DNA of 64,000 nt, from positions 310,001-374,000 of the forward strand of contig JAQSEB010000081.1 in the NCBI GenBank assembly GCA_030063045.1, written 5' to 3'. How positions within the stretch are numbered: the stretch's first letter is position 1; each line of letters begins with the position of its first letter. A program made the position numbers and the translations under genes. The DNA is from Pratylenchus scribneri. Its lineage: Eukaryota; Nematoda; Chromadorea; Rhabditida; Pratylenchidae. Of this stretch, positions 25,457 through 37,121 are shown piece by piece. The notes under the pieces were generated by a model. The model searched no databases. It worked only from the letters and a program-made list of their open reading frames with translations, and was not told the DNA's origin.

Positions 25457-26250
25457 GTACACACCCACCCATATTAATTGTAATTCAATACTTTTTGAGT
25501 AAATAAAATATTTCCTAATTAATTGGAATTCGGGAAGAAAGCTGTTTATTTATCACAGTGAAAGTGATTTTCCTCCTCAATTTAGTAATTGGGGATTTAA
25601 AGGGGAAATTTGAGTTATTCCCATATGCTTTATTTACCTTTATTTTATCCAATTTCCCCATCAATTTCCCTCTTTCCCTCAATTTCCTTTCGTTCTCCAT
25701 TGTCATTTTCCACCCAACTTTGCCAGAGTCAAGGGATGAGAGTAGACTTCATCGTGTATTTTTGCACTTTTATTATTATTTTTACACTTTATATTATTTC
25801 ACTTTTTGTGTTTTTGCACTTTCTGTGTTTTTGCACTTTCTGTATTTTATGTATTCTTCTACTGTTTTGTGTTTGTTTTTGTTCCCTTTAGTTATTGTTT
25901 CTAATAATTGTGTTTTGAACTTGAGAATAAATTATCAGAATTTTTTTGTGCTCTGTGCTGAGAATTTTGTGCTTTAGTTTTATGCACTTTTTTCGACTTA
26001 AATTATTTTATGTTTATAGATTTTTCATTTTTTTTTGCATTGTAGTACTTTTATGGTGAAGAGCAAAAATAAAAAAAAATCATAAAGAACCATTGAAAAA
26101 GATTTTTAAATTATTTTATTGCACAAATTTAAAAATTAAAATCAAAAATGCGAATTAATTTTTAAAAGAATAAATATACAAAAAATGACAATAAAAATGG
26201 TATGTGGCAATGGCACAAAATGAGAAAAAATTTTCGTTAATTTTCCTCGC
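25457..26250. other. Intergenic stretch between convergent genes
   Basis: Contains T-rich simple sequence at about 25760-25890 (TTTTTGCACTTT repeated) and, at 26100-26200, a segment also found at about 11770-11900 beside the broken F-box-like copy. No gene supported. Confidence 0.45.
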
Positions 26251-29200
26251 TCATTCAGGAAATAATGCAATAAAGCCGGTGATCATTCCAAATCCAATTA
26301 ATAAAGAAAGCATTTTCAATGGAATATTTGTGTCATTGTCCAATTCATGGGGCAGAATTTCAAATGCAGTCACATATAAAAATGTTCCACAAGCAATGGC
26401 CTTTAATTTAATATTAAAATTAAATAATTAAAAAGGTAAAATGGCTATAAAAATTTGGCATTCGAATTTTACGAATTAGCCACTATCTGACAATATTTTT
26501 ACAGCAACAAATTTTGGCACTTTATTTATATGTTTTGGGTTCCCTTTTTGTAGAGATAGGGAAATGACAGATCCCCATTCGAACCAGATTAGTGGATGAA
26601 TAGGATTAGGGTTAGGGATACGTGAGATGATATCCTATCCCTGAGGGCGATCCTAACCCTAATCCCGGTTATATCCTATCGAATATCGATCCAAACATTA
26701 AGTGCCCAAATTTTTGTATTTTTCGGTTATCTGGGTCCAGATTTTTCCCCCAAATTACCTTAGCTACCCTCAAAATTGGTGACCCTAAAATCACCTAAAA
26801 TCATGTTTTTCATCGTTTTACAATCAAATTATGAGTAAAAGTATTTCAAAAAATATTTCCAATCTGGACCCAGGATAATCGAAAATTACAAAAATTAATA
26901 ATATTAGTTTAAATTCTATTTCAAGAGCATTTTGTATCAAATTGATTGAACGAAAACATAATTGGACAGAAAGTTATGATGAAAAAATCGAAACTGGCAG
27001 AGTGGCCCATTTTGCTGCTTTTTCATTTTCCAATCAAATCCATTAATTCTTTTCTCCAATTAATTTTTTTAGAGCAAAATTCGGCATTGCACAAATTTTT
27101 GTTCAACCAAATAAAAACCTGAAGTATTCCGGAAATGAGAAATATGGAAGAACTTCCATTGAGAATGTCCATAATGGCCAAACCAAGGAAACCGCCCAAC
27201 AATATTTGTCCAGAAAATAAGGCACAGGATAATACAATTTTTGTTGAATTTAATTTTGATTGCACAAGACGAACTCCAAGACTGAAGCCAACAACAGTTT
27301 TATGGATGATCAAAGCAAAGAAAATCTATAAGAAAATAAAATAAAATAATGTAATGCATTTTCTTTATGAGAATTTAACATATATGCTAATTTACATTCA
27401 CCAGATATGTAAGCAACCGTTTTTGCAAAATTAAATCTCTCTTTCTGATGTAATTTGGCATATAACATGAATATGGTTCATTTTAATTTAATCATATTTC
27501 AACATAAGGATATGACGATTTTAAATGCATATGTAAATATGAATCTATCAATCGTGAATATTAGAATTTCCTACCAAAGATTAGTATATATGTGGGAGAT
27601 TCATGTTTAATAATAATTAGAATTCTTAATTACTGATAAAAATTGCTTTTCTGATTTAAAATTTGGGCAAATTTGAATTCTTGATGCATTATTTATAAAA
27701 GCACAATAGTGGCTCCACATTATCACTGATTCAACTGTTTATAAATACTAGATTCTTTATCATGAACGATGGAAGAAACCGGAATCGATGGTTTCTGATA
27801 AGATTGATATCCAAGATATTATCATAATTTTATTAAGGTTGGTTCAAGAATGATTGAGCAAAAAATATTGCTAATCTATAATAAGAAAAATTAGTAGGTA
27901 ATTGTTTTTTTGGGCACAATTGCAATATACTGAACCGAATTTAATTAAATTTAATATCATTAGATGGCAATTTTTCTTTAATTTGTTAACAAAAAAACCA
28001 TCAATTTCGGTTCAGTTCTTAATAAGTTAAAGGTGCAAGAAAATTGGACCAGATAAAATTAAATTGGCTCCTCTAGTTTCGATTATTTTATATTAACCTG
28101 TAATAGAATTGGCACATCCGAGACCATCCCTATGGAAAGGCCTTCGAACATAGCATGAAGTGAAAGTGCAAAAACCAATAGAAGAACCCGAAAGGTTGAA
28201 TGTGTTTTTGGGTCGAAATGTGCATCTTCCTCCTCGCCATCAATTTGGGCAAAACCACTTTCGTCATTATTTTCATGAGAATGATGCCTTCTTGTTGATG
28301 TTAATAGACCGGAATCTTCTTGATGTGCGAGGAGTTGTTCCATCCTACTATTGCCAATCCAACCGCGTTTATGTGCATAGAGTATTGTCTGATTAAAATT
28401 AAACGCAATAATTTTTGCAAGGAAGGAAATTTGGGCACACCGAATTTTGTGCGTCAAGTCAAATTTTTTCAATTTAGTTGGTAAATTTGGGTAATTTTCA
28501 GTTATCCAGGTGCATTTTTTGGGGTCTACAAGGGAAAGTAACAGTAGCCCTCATGGATCATCCTGTTTAGAACATGATGGAGTTAAGGGACTCAAAAGAA
28601 AATAAATATGGTAGCAGTACAATCTGTCAATCAAATTGTCACTCATTGATGGAGTTGAAGAAAAGGACTATGATCAAACTAGGTCGAATGTTATTTGTTT
28701 TTACCGCTTTAAAAGCCCTTATTTTTGATTCTAAAAAATAAAAATGAAAATAAAAGCAGATATATGCTTATTATTATTCATTATTTGATATATTTCTATG
28801 CTCGAAAAATTAAACATTTTAGTTTATAAATTTTAATCTGTTTTATTCCACCAATTAGTGATCGGACTGTACGGGATCCCCATCGGTATTTTTCGGGATC
28901 CAGATTCGGTTTTGATTCGGTAATATCGAATTGGATCTTGACCGAAGACACATCATCAGTATTTTCGGTACTAAGTTAATGATAAAACTGTGAGTCTTGG
29001 GCATTTTAATTAAAATTTTCATTGCGGACCATTTTAGATGAAAATTTTGCCCTGTCAGGCTATTTTATTTATAAATTTTTTTGCTTTTTTTAACAATGGC
29101 TTTAAATTATTGAAATACCGAAAATACCGAGGTTTTTGCATTCAATAATTTTTCAGTGATACCGATGGGAATCTCCACTGATGATTTTTTGATTTTTCAG

Positions 29201-29823
29201 TATTAATTCTGTTTCAGTATTGATTCAGTAATACCGAATGGGAACCCGAGCTTTGCCAATCTATACCAATAATGATTGTCAATTTGATTGACAGATGAAG
29301 TAGCCCCCATCATTATTTTCTTTTGTATTCCATAGAGTTCATTAATAAATTCGTTCAAAAATTGTCAAGACATTGACCAAACACCAAAATGCGCAAAATT
29401 CGGATAGCCAATTTTTTGAGTGGAAACCTGTTCAAGTAGCAAAACAAGCAAAAATCCGAATGCCACACAAAATGAAGGCAGTGGAAATTGAATTTCAGTG
29501 CCCATCCTCTTTTCCGCTTGTTTTATATAATCCATTGAATCCGGCAACAAATCCAACAAACATGTGGCCAAAAATACGCCGGCACCAAAACAAGAAAGCA
29601 GGGAAAATGCCAGCTTAAATGTTGGCGAAGAATTTGGATGATGGCCGCTTTGTTGTTGGCCCAAAACAAAACGGCGAAGGAGGAATGAACTGGTTGCGGC
29701 GAGGAATGTGCCAAAAAAGAGTACAATTAAGAGAATTGATTTCAGCGCATTCTGTGTTGATTGTGTTGTTAATGTGGAATTTGTTGAATTAATAATCGGA
29801 TCATTTAGGTGCATTTTCATCAT
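26251..29823 (-). CDS. ZIP family metal (zinc/iron) transporter
   Basis: Four phase-matched exons: 29823-29428, 28388-28098, 27325-27119 and 26400-26251, giving 347 aa. ZIP proteins move zinc or similar divalent metals into the cytosol across membranes. Exon 1 holds TM1-TM3 (SILLIVLFFGTFLAATSS, GAGVFLATCLLDLLP, CVAFGFLLVLLLEQ). The loop between TM3 and TM4 is short and acidic with a small HH motif (RRHHSHEN). Exon 2 carries the TM4 signature HAMFEGLSIG, and exon 3 the TM5 signature IIHKTVVGFSLG. Exon 4 ends with TM8 after EILPHELD. All metal-site residues expected in TM4/TM5 (H, E, H) are visible. Its promoter region carries a 1.6-kb hAT element. A decayed partial copy lies at 16440-17310. 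Confidence 0.92.
26706..26900. repeat. Palindromic MITE, TATCTGGGTCC family, in ZIP intron 3
   Basis: Left arm TTTTTCGGTTATCTGGGTCC faces GGACCCAGGATAATCGAAAA on the right. About 190 bp. A related element lies at 47955-48145, and a single arm (TTTTCAGTTATCCAGGTGC) lies near 28495. Confidence 0.7.
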
Positions 29824-29958
29824 TAAATTGTGTAAATTAAAGCTTCAAATTATAATTATAAATTTTTAAACATCATTCCATCTTTATCCCTCCATAAATT
29901 GAAAATATAAAAAAGTCTCTATCGAAAATCCCAATGCCCTCCCCCCTCCCCTAATGTC

Positions 29959-31582
29959 TAGGGAGCGGATTTTTATGGAAATGCATATTTTGTGTGCGAA
30001 TATGCACAGCATTGGGGAGTACGAAAAAAGTGTTTTTAGGTTCTAAAAATGATTTTGAACCGGTTTCATAATGCATATTTTGGCTCCCGGAAAATCCGTC
30101 AGTGGAAAATCGGTCAGTGGTAAATTGGTCAGTGGAAAATCGGTCAGTGGAAAATCGGTCAGTATGCGGAAAATCGGTCAGTGCCGGAAAATCGGTCAGT
30201 GGCAAATCCGTCAGTGGAAAATCGGTCAGTAAACCCGAAAAATCGGTCAGTGGCCGATTTTGGTATACCCTTAAAGAGAAATCAAATAAATTATATATCA
30301 ATGAACTCCTCATGACCAGACGATTCCAATGAGTACAAGAACTAATCGATCCGAGCAAATGCTGGAAAGTTATATGCTTCAAAAAATTGAAAAAGTAAAG
30401 GTCCCCCCCCCCCCCCCTATGGAAATAAACTCGAAATTTTTTCGAATTTTTCGGTCAAATTTTAACTCATTCGACGAGTCTCTTTGAGCGAAGTTCGAAT
30501 ATGCCTTTGGTTTCACATAAAACTAAAAAGTACAAACGTTCTGACCATTTTAATTTAATAAGTAAAGCCAGGATTAGATAGATTTCTACCTTAATGTTAA
30601 TCTAAAAGTTAAAAATTTAATATAGGGTTGGATAAAAATCATAAAACTTTCATCACAACTCAAATGAAATTTGACCGAAAAATTCGAAAAAATTTCGAGT
30701 TTATTTCCATAGGGGGGGGGGGGGGGGGGGGGGACCTTTACTTTTTCAATTTTTTGAAGCATATAACTTTCCAGCATTTGCTCGGATCGATTAGTTCTTG
30801 TACTCATTGGAATCGTCTGGTCATGAGGAGTTCATTGATATATAATTTATTTGATTTCTCTTTAAGGGTATACCAAAATCGGCCACTGACCGATTTTCCG
30901 GGTTTACTGACCGATTTTCCACTGACGGATTTGCCACTGACCGATTTTCCGGCACTGACCGATTTTCCGCATACTGACCGATTTTCCACTGACCAATTTA
31001 CCACTGACCGATTTTCCACTGACGGATTTTCCATACACCGCATGGCATATTTTAGCATTCTGTGCATATTTTGCCATTTTAATGCATATTTTGCATATTT
31101 TGATGCATATTTTCCAAAAATTCGTGAATTTTTGCCAATTATTTGTGAAAATTTCGAAATTTTTAGAAAATTTTTTTGTATTTTTTTAATTTTTGGAAAA
31201 AATTTATGTTAGAATAGTATTTTCGGGAAAATTTTTTTATTTTGACTAGAAAAATTGTAAAAAAAAATAAAATGGAAAAATTTTTCCTAAAAAGTGAACG
31301 TTCCCCACTATGGGTCGAATATCCAACATTTTTTCAGCAGCACAAAATTTTTGGAAATTTATATTTTTTGCAATTTTAAGCAACGGAATGATAAATTTTT
31401 GAGTTTAATAAAAATTTTTCTATCATTTTTTAACTTTTAATATCCAAAAAATCAATTTAATTTGTGCATATATGTGCATATTTTGGAATTTTTTGGCATA
31501 TTTGGTGCATATTTTGGCCTTTTTTGATGCATATATGTGCGCATATATTGGCACTTTTCGGTGCATATAAATCCGCTCCCTA
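29959..31582. mobile_element. hAT-like element of 1624 bp, TAGGGAGCGGATTT termini, 8-bp TSD
   Basis: Inverted ends TAGGGAGCGGATTT and AAATCCGCTCCCTA, flanked by CTAATGTC on both sides (29951-29958 and 31583-31590). Many GCATATTTTG motifs lie near both ends, as expected for subterminal binding sites. The interior is a second, inner palindrome, with arms at about 30079-30440 and 30690-31040. Each arm carries an AAATCGGTCAGTGG minisatellite and ends in a run of C or G. No transposase frame was seen. It ends 135 bp upstream of the ZIP start codon. Confidence 0.9.
30403..30417. repeat. Poly-C run of 15, paired with poly-G run of 22
   Basis: C15 at 30403-30417 is mirrored by G22 at 30712-30733 in the opposite arm of the inner palindrome. 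These are the longest G/C homopolymers in an otherwise AT-rich window. The unequal lengths suggest slippage or assembly uncertainty. Confidence 0.85.
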
Positions 31583-32073
31583 CTAATGTCCATAGTTTCA
31601 TCCAAATAAATAATGAGTATATGTTTAAATAATACTAGACTGAAACTGAATAGAATTTCCTAATAAAACAAAATTATGTTATTTATAATATAGGATAGAT
31701 ACAGTTTAGATTACGCTGCAATATGACCGTTATTCTATCTAATCAAGATGGTAAAATATAAAAAAAAAGAAAGAATGAAAAATTAGTAATTTAATTAAAC
31801 AAAGGCTAAAATAATCTCTGATCTAATCCCTCAAATGTATTTTTTATTTTAAATTATTTTTAATTGGTTATATTTTTTGACATTTTTGATGATACAAAAT
31901 TGGTCTTTTAGATAGGCATTGTTATTTTATGTATATAGTCCCTATAAAAATAATTAGCCCTAATTCAAGCCTAAAGTCCTAATCTAATTTTTTTTTAATT
32001 TTTCATTATAAGAATTTAATTTGATAATTTTAGATATATTTTTTAAACTTAATCAGGCAATCATTTTATTTAA

Positions 32074-34673
32074 ATGGATCAAATTGAACAAAAAATTGGA
32101 ATAGATGAAAATTTTGCCGAGGAAATGGAAAAAGATGAAATGGTTTAATTAAATTTACATTTAATAGTTTTAAATTCACAATTTAGTCATCTTCTTCGAT
32201 AGGCAAAAATGCTTCTACTGATGAAAATGAAAACAATGAGGAGAATGCTAAGAAAAGGTTTATTAGAAATATAAATGAGGAAAAGGATGGAATAAAATAG
32301 TTTAATTTCAATTTTTATGGTAAAATAGAGAATAGCGGGTACGGTAAAGGTACGCTACAACTACGACGAAGCTTGGAGATCATAAGAATAAACCGATATT
32401 GATAATTTGATGTTAAATTAAAGAGCTCACTTCTGGCTATCGATTGATATAAGATTTATTTGAAATGGTTCAGAATTGGAAGAGTTGTACTTAAAAAACC
32501 ATGACTATTATTATAAATTTGCAAATTTTTTAAGGTTTTTAAGTACTGACTGCAGCTCTGCTAATTCTGAACCAAACCAAAACAATCTTATAACTATCGA
32601 TAGCCAGAAGTGCGCTTTTTGATTTGATACCAAAAATCATCTGCAACGGTTTCGTCCTTAATGGGCTACAAGCGACGATGCCCAGTTGACCTTCGCCCAG
32701 TTGAACTTGTCCATAGCGGGCTCTACATTATGGGAAAATTAAAATATTTTTCCGGATCTGAAGCCATATATAATTCTATTTTGAAATGAATTCTTAAAAT
32801 AAAATTTAATAGAAAATTCTTTTTCAAAAAATTATGATATGTTAAAATGTTTTAAAATGAAAAAATCATTTTTTCTAAATTTTTTGACTTTGGTCTTAAA
32901 GAATTTTCGACTCTATCAACTTTTGCTCCTATAGTTGAGTATATGGCTTTTAGAAATTTACGCCATTAATCATAAAGCCCTGACTGAACTAATATCTAAT
33001 TAACTATACATTAATGCTTTAATCATCAATTAAGTATTAATATATTTTTCTTGAACAGAATCAGATTCGGTGGTTGGTTACCCGATATGTTGGATTGGTT
33101 CAAGCGACCAGAATTGGCCAAATCTGCATTGAGCACTTCCTGTTATACATTAAATCGATATTGTTGGCCAAAATTGCATGGAAAAGTGGAACCGCGCACT
33201 ATAAAACATTTGGAATTTTCGCGTAAGCGGGATGCGGAAGGCAATTGGCACACCATTCTGCAAAAAGATTTTTGTTGGGAATTCATTCCAATTGCTGACA
33301 TAGAACCACCGGAATACATTATTGGACTTGAACCATTTTACTTCAAGTAAATTTCAATTATTCGATAAAAAAAACAATTTTGACCTTTTTAAATTATAGA
33401 TTTATTGACGACGAAGTTTTGCAATTCATGCAGAAAATTTTCCCATTGCTCAAGAAAGACATCGCAATATTTATCAAAAGTTTGGAGGGAATTTTGCCAA
33501 ATGGCCCAATTGATCGCATGCTGGAATGTTTGGCCCCGAAAATAAGCAAATTGGATATTTTTGAAGAGAACCCAGCTGATATGCATATCGACGCTTTCAA
33601 CCTCCTATTCACCAACTTTGTCTATAATATTCAATCAATTCGTTTATTAAAATTGAATGGAGTGGAATTGGTTGTTAAATGGTTGACTGAACCAAGGGAA
33701 GATGGCAAGCCAAAATTGCTTGAAATTGTTGATGAAACGAATATGGCCCTAATTGATTGCGTCAAGGAAGTAAGCATTGGACTTCGGTTGGCTTATAAAG
33801 ACAATTGTATATACAATAATTGAGATTTTTAAAAAATTTGATTGCAATAGATTTGTCCTTATAGATCTTATAGGAAATAGAGCTACGCCGTAAATAATAA
33901 TATCTTATCAAGTATTGAACCAATTTCATTGATTTTAATTTCAAATTAAAGAACAGATTCTTGTCTATAAAATAATATTAATTTTAATTAAATTAGTTTA
34001 GAAATTTTTTTTTCAAATAAAAAATTTTTAATGGATAGAAATTTTTCAACCGTTTTTTATGGCCTAACTTCATGATTCCTATTCCTAAATCAATACAATT
34101 AAATAAATATTATTATATACCCCAACAGTCTACTCTTTAATTTGATGTAAAGGTCAACAAAATTGATTTAGTCCTTGAAGAGTTTGTTATTAATGGCGCT
34201 AAACAGCAGCAGAGGGGTATATATTCGTGTTTTAAGTTTTGACGAGATATCTATCGATTTTGATCTACTAAATTTAATAAGCATGGTAGAAATTTGGGAA
34301 ATCCATAGATTATAATTTACTCTTATTATCATGTTTCTTATTATTATTATAATTTATTATTATTTTGTTTTAAGGAGTTTCAAAATTCCAAGAAACCAGC
34401 CAATTTCATCATTTTAATGTCTTACATTCCGAAACTTAAATGGTTTAATAATTTCTTCCTGATGAAGAAGGCGAATTCAAAATGGAGAATGAAACAACGG
34501 GGGAATTGTTGTCATTATACAACGACAAATGTGAATGGAATAAATTGCTTATTCGATGGAAGAAAGAGAGCAGCGATACACCAACAAAAGCTGCTGCTGC
34601 ATGGGAGAAATTATTTGAATATGAAATATATGAAAATAAAAGGGCTATCACAAAAATTGGGATTTTTTGTTGA
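32074..34673 (+). CDS. F-box-like family protein (WPKLHG type), one frame break in last exon
   Basis: Exons 32074-32142, 32187-32257, 33059-33346, 33400-33769 and 34375-34673, phase-matched except for one lost base near 34455. The N-terminus is acidic and low complexity. Exon 3 carries the F-box-like core (WLPDMLDWFKRPELAKSALS then NRYCWPKLHGKV). Exon 4 is the variable middle domain (DDEVLQFMQKIFPLLKK to VKWLTEPREDGKPKLL). Exon 5 starts EFQNSKKPANFIILM and, after the frame break, continues ENETTGELLSLYND and LLIRWKKES, matching the intact paralogue at 47332-50643. Such proteins are expected to act as SCF adaptors; that role is inferred. Intron 2 carries a palindromic repeat. Confidence 0.75.
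32330..32720. repeat. Palindromic repeat in intron 2 of F-box-like gene
   Basis: Left arm AGCTCACTTCTGGCTATCG faces CGATAGCCAGAAGTGCGC on the right; GGTTCAGAATT faces AATTCTGAACC; the outer ends carry CGACGATGCCCAGTTG. Related copies occur at 41600-41965 and 43625-43995, also in introns of this gene family. Confidence 0.75.
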
Positions 34674-35458
34674 TGTGAATTTAGTTATATTTTCGATAAA
34701 CACTTGTTTACTTATATTTAATTTAATTTATAAAAATATTATGCCATTTTGAAAAAAAATTAATGAATTTAGTTATTTAATTTTCAAAGGAAATGGTCCC
34801 GGTCTGCTGATGATAAATCGAAGGGTATTTTCGGGTGTTGTTATTATTCTCTTCAACGAAATTTCTAAAATAGAATAAATTAAATTAGAATGCATTTATT
34901 TGTGGATTGAAACGATTTAATCAAATCAAATTTTGCATTATATTTATTTATATTGGAGAGAAAAAAATTTAAATTATCTAAATTATCAAAATAAAAATGT
35001 GTGTGGCCGATTTATTTGTTCATCTTCAATCTCATTTTTAAACCATTATAATGGTCGGAAAAAAATTATCGAGGGGAAAAACACAAAATATGAATGAATG
35101 GGCCGGAAGAAATTTTTTGTACAATGGACAAAGAAATTGGTTAAATAAAGGGAGCCAGCCACAAAAATAGCCAAAAACTAGTTTATTACCCGCAAATCTT
35201 CACTCCCAGCCGAAATGGAAAATGTGGTTAAGATTTAATGGGGAATGGAAATGACAAAAAATATTCCATTTATTTGCGCAGTCCGCAAACAAAAAATTGC
35301 TGTCAGCCGATTCACATTTTTCATTTTCGTTTCCCTCCCATTTTTGCCTAATGATTGAATCGAAGAATAAAAATATGAGCAAATAGAGCACCACAAAATT
35401 TCTCTCTCTTTTTTTAATTCCATCCAAATTTCAAATTGAAGGCAATAAAAATGGTTCC
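34674..35458. other. Intergenic AT-rich stretch
   Basis: No supported gene. Short open frames here lack splice partners and family resemblance. Confidence 0.45.
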
Positions 35459-36120
35459 ATGAAATTTGGGCACCGACGAACTTTGGGCACCACGAATTAT
35501 GGGCACCGCGAATTATGGGCACCAAATTGGAGAAATAGCCTAAATCTATCTTAAAACGGATTTAATCATTAATTAAATGATTTTAATGATCATTTAACAA
35601 TCATATTAGATGGTAAATTCGGGGTTTTCTGGCTTTTTCGAGACCAAATTTTTAAATAAAATTTTCTCAAAATCATGCAAATGATATATCAATCGACGCG
35701 TCTCAACGTGCTGATTATGATTCTGTTATTGGATTTACATTAAGTTTAAAAATAAAATAGTTATGTCCATTTTAATATCATATCGCATTAAAGTGTTATA
35801 TTTTTGAAATTTTAATTTTATTTGATAAACCAATAACAGAATCATAATCAGCACGTTGAGACGCGTCGATTGATATATCATTTGCATGATTTTGAGAAAA
35901 TTTTATTTAAAAATTTGGTCTCGAAAAAGCCAGAAAACCCCGAATTTACCATCTAATATGATTGTTAAATGATCATTAAAATCATTTAATTAATGATTAA
36001 ATCCGTTTTAAGATAGATTTAGGCTATTTCTCCAATTTGGTGCCCATAATTCGCGGTGCCCAAAGTTCGCGGTGCCCATAATTCGTGGTGCCCAAAGTTC
36101 GTCGGTGCCCAAATTTCGTG
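35459..36120. repeat. Long palindrome with 97-bp loop and 16-bp repeats at its ends
   Basis: Left arm 35459-35732, right arm 35830-36120, nearly identical in inverted orientation over about 270-290 bp. The outer ends hold a 16-bp unit, GCGAATTATGGGCACC and variants. The right arm has one more unit than the left, which explains its extra length. The inner arm contains GATATATCAATCGACGCGTC. No gene or target duplication was found. Confidence 0.88.
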
Positions 36121-37121
36121 ACACGATAAAAATCTTTTTGGTGGGGACAAATCTAATTCCAAATACGTTTTTTCCCTTTTTTTTCTTCTGAATCATGGAA
36201 GAGCATTTTTTGAAGAGGGCAAAAAGCAGCCCAAATTCCCAATCATTCCCAAAACCGTTCAACTTTCAGAAGAGATGAATGTTTTTTTTCTTTTAAATAA
36301 TAGGAATTGTATGGTTCTTTCTTTTTGGTGCAATTTGAAATATTTCGCTCTTAAACCTATTTCTTTAGTCCCTTTGTTACATTTTGTCTATGAACAAAAG
36401 ACACACAATTCTTTAAAAAGCAAATGCGACAAAAGAAGCCAATGTGTTAAAATGATTAAAATATCGAAATCAATTCTAATCAATCTGTTAATATAAATAC
36501 ATAAAAAACAATTATCAGAATCGTCTTCATTGACAATGCTCTCTGCCATCAATACAATCAACAATGGCATCGATTCGATTCAAATAATTGGTTTTTGTCC
36601 ACCATCAATGAATCATCATCAACAACATTTTAACATGGCTATGGGTATAATATCGACTCTATGCCCCAAACCCAAAAACATTTTTAATGGATCTGTCTAA
36701 CAAATCCACAATTCAGAATTCGAATCTTTATCGATGTCTTTTATGAACTTTGAAAATTCCATAAAAATGAAACTAAATCTAAAAAAATTCCATTATTTAT
36801 TCTATTTTAAAATAAATACATTAAAAAATCCCCCACAATTTGGTCCCTTTTAAAAATTTAATAGCATTCATAAAATAAATATTCAGTCGAAAAAAATCCT
36901 ATAACTATTATAAATTCCTAATTTTATGGTGGGTAATAAACAAAATTTAACAATTTTATATTTAAATTAATAATTTTTTTCCTATTTTTGAAAAATTAAA
37001 AAAATTATATAATTTAAGGGAAAGAATGAAATTATTTTTTTATTTTATTATATTATTATCAAAAAAAAAGTATAAGAAAATGCAAATTTTAGAGTAAAAA
37101 TAAAATTAATATTTTAATTTA
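36121..37121. other. Intergenic stretch upstream of the coiled-coil gene
   Basis: AT-rich, with no supported gene. Presumably contains the promoter of the coiled-coil gene at 37122; no motif can be assigned. Confidence 0.4.

Noticed and set aside
30628..31212. 194-codon open frame on the plus strand
   Set aside because: It runs through the minisatellite, poly-G run and arm of the hAT element; composition is repeat driven.
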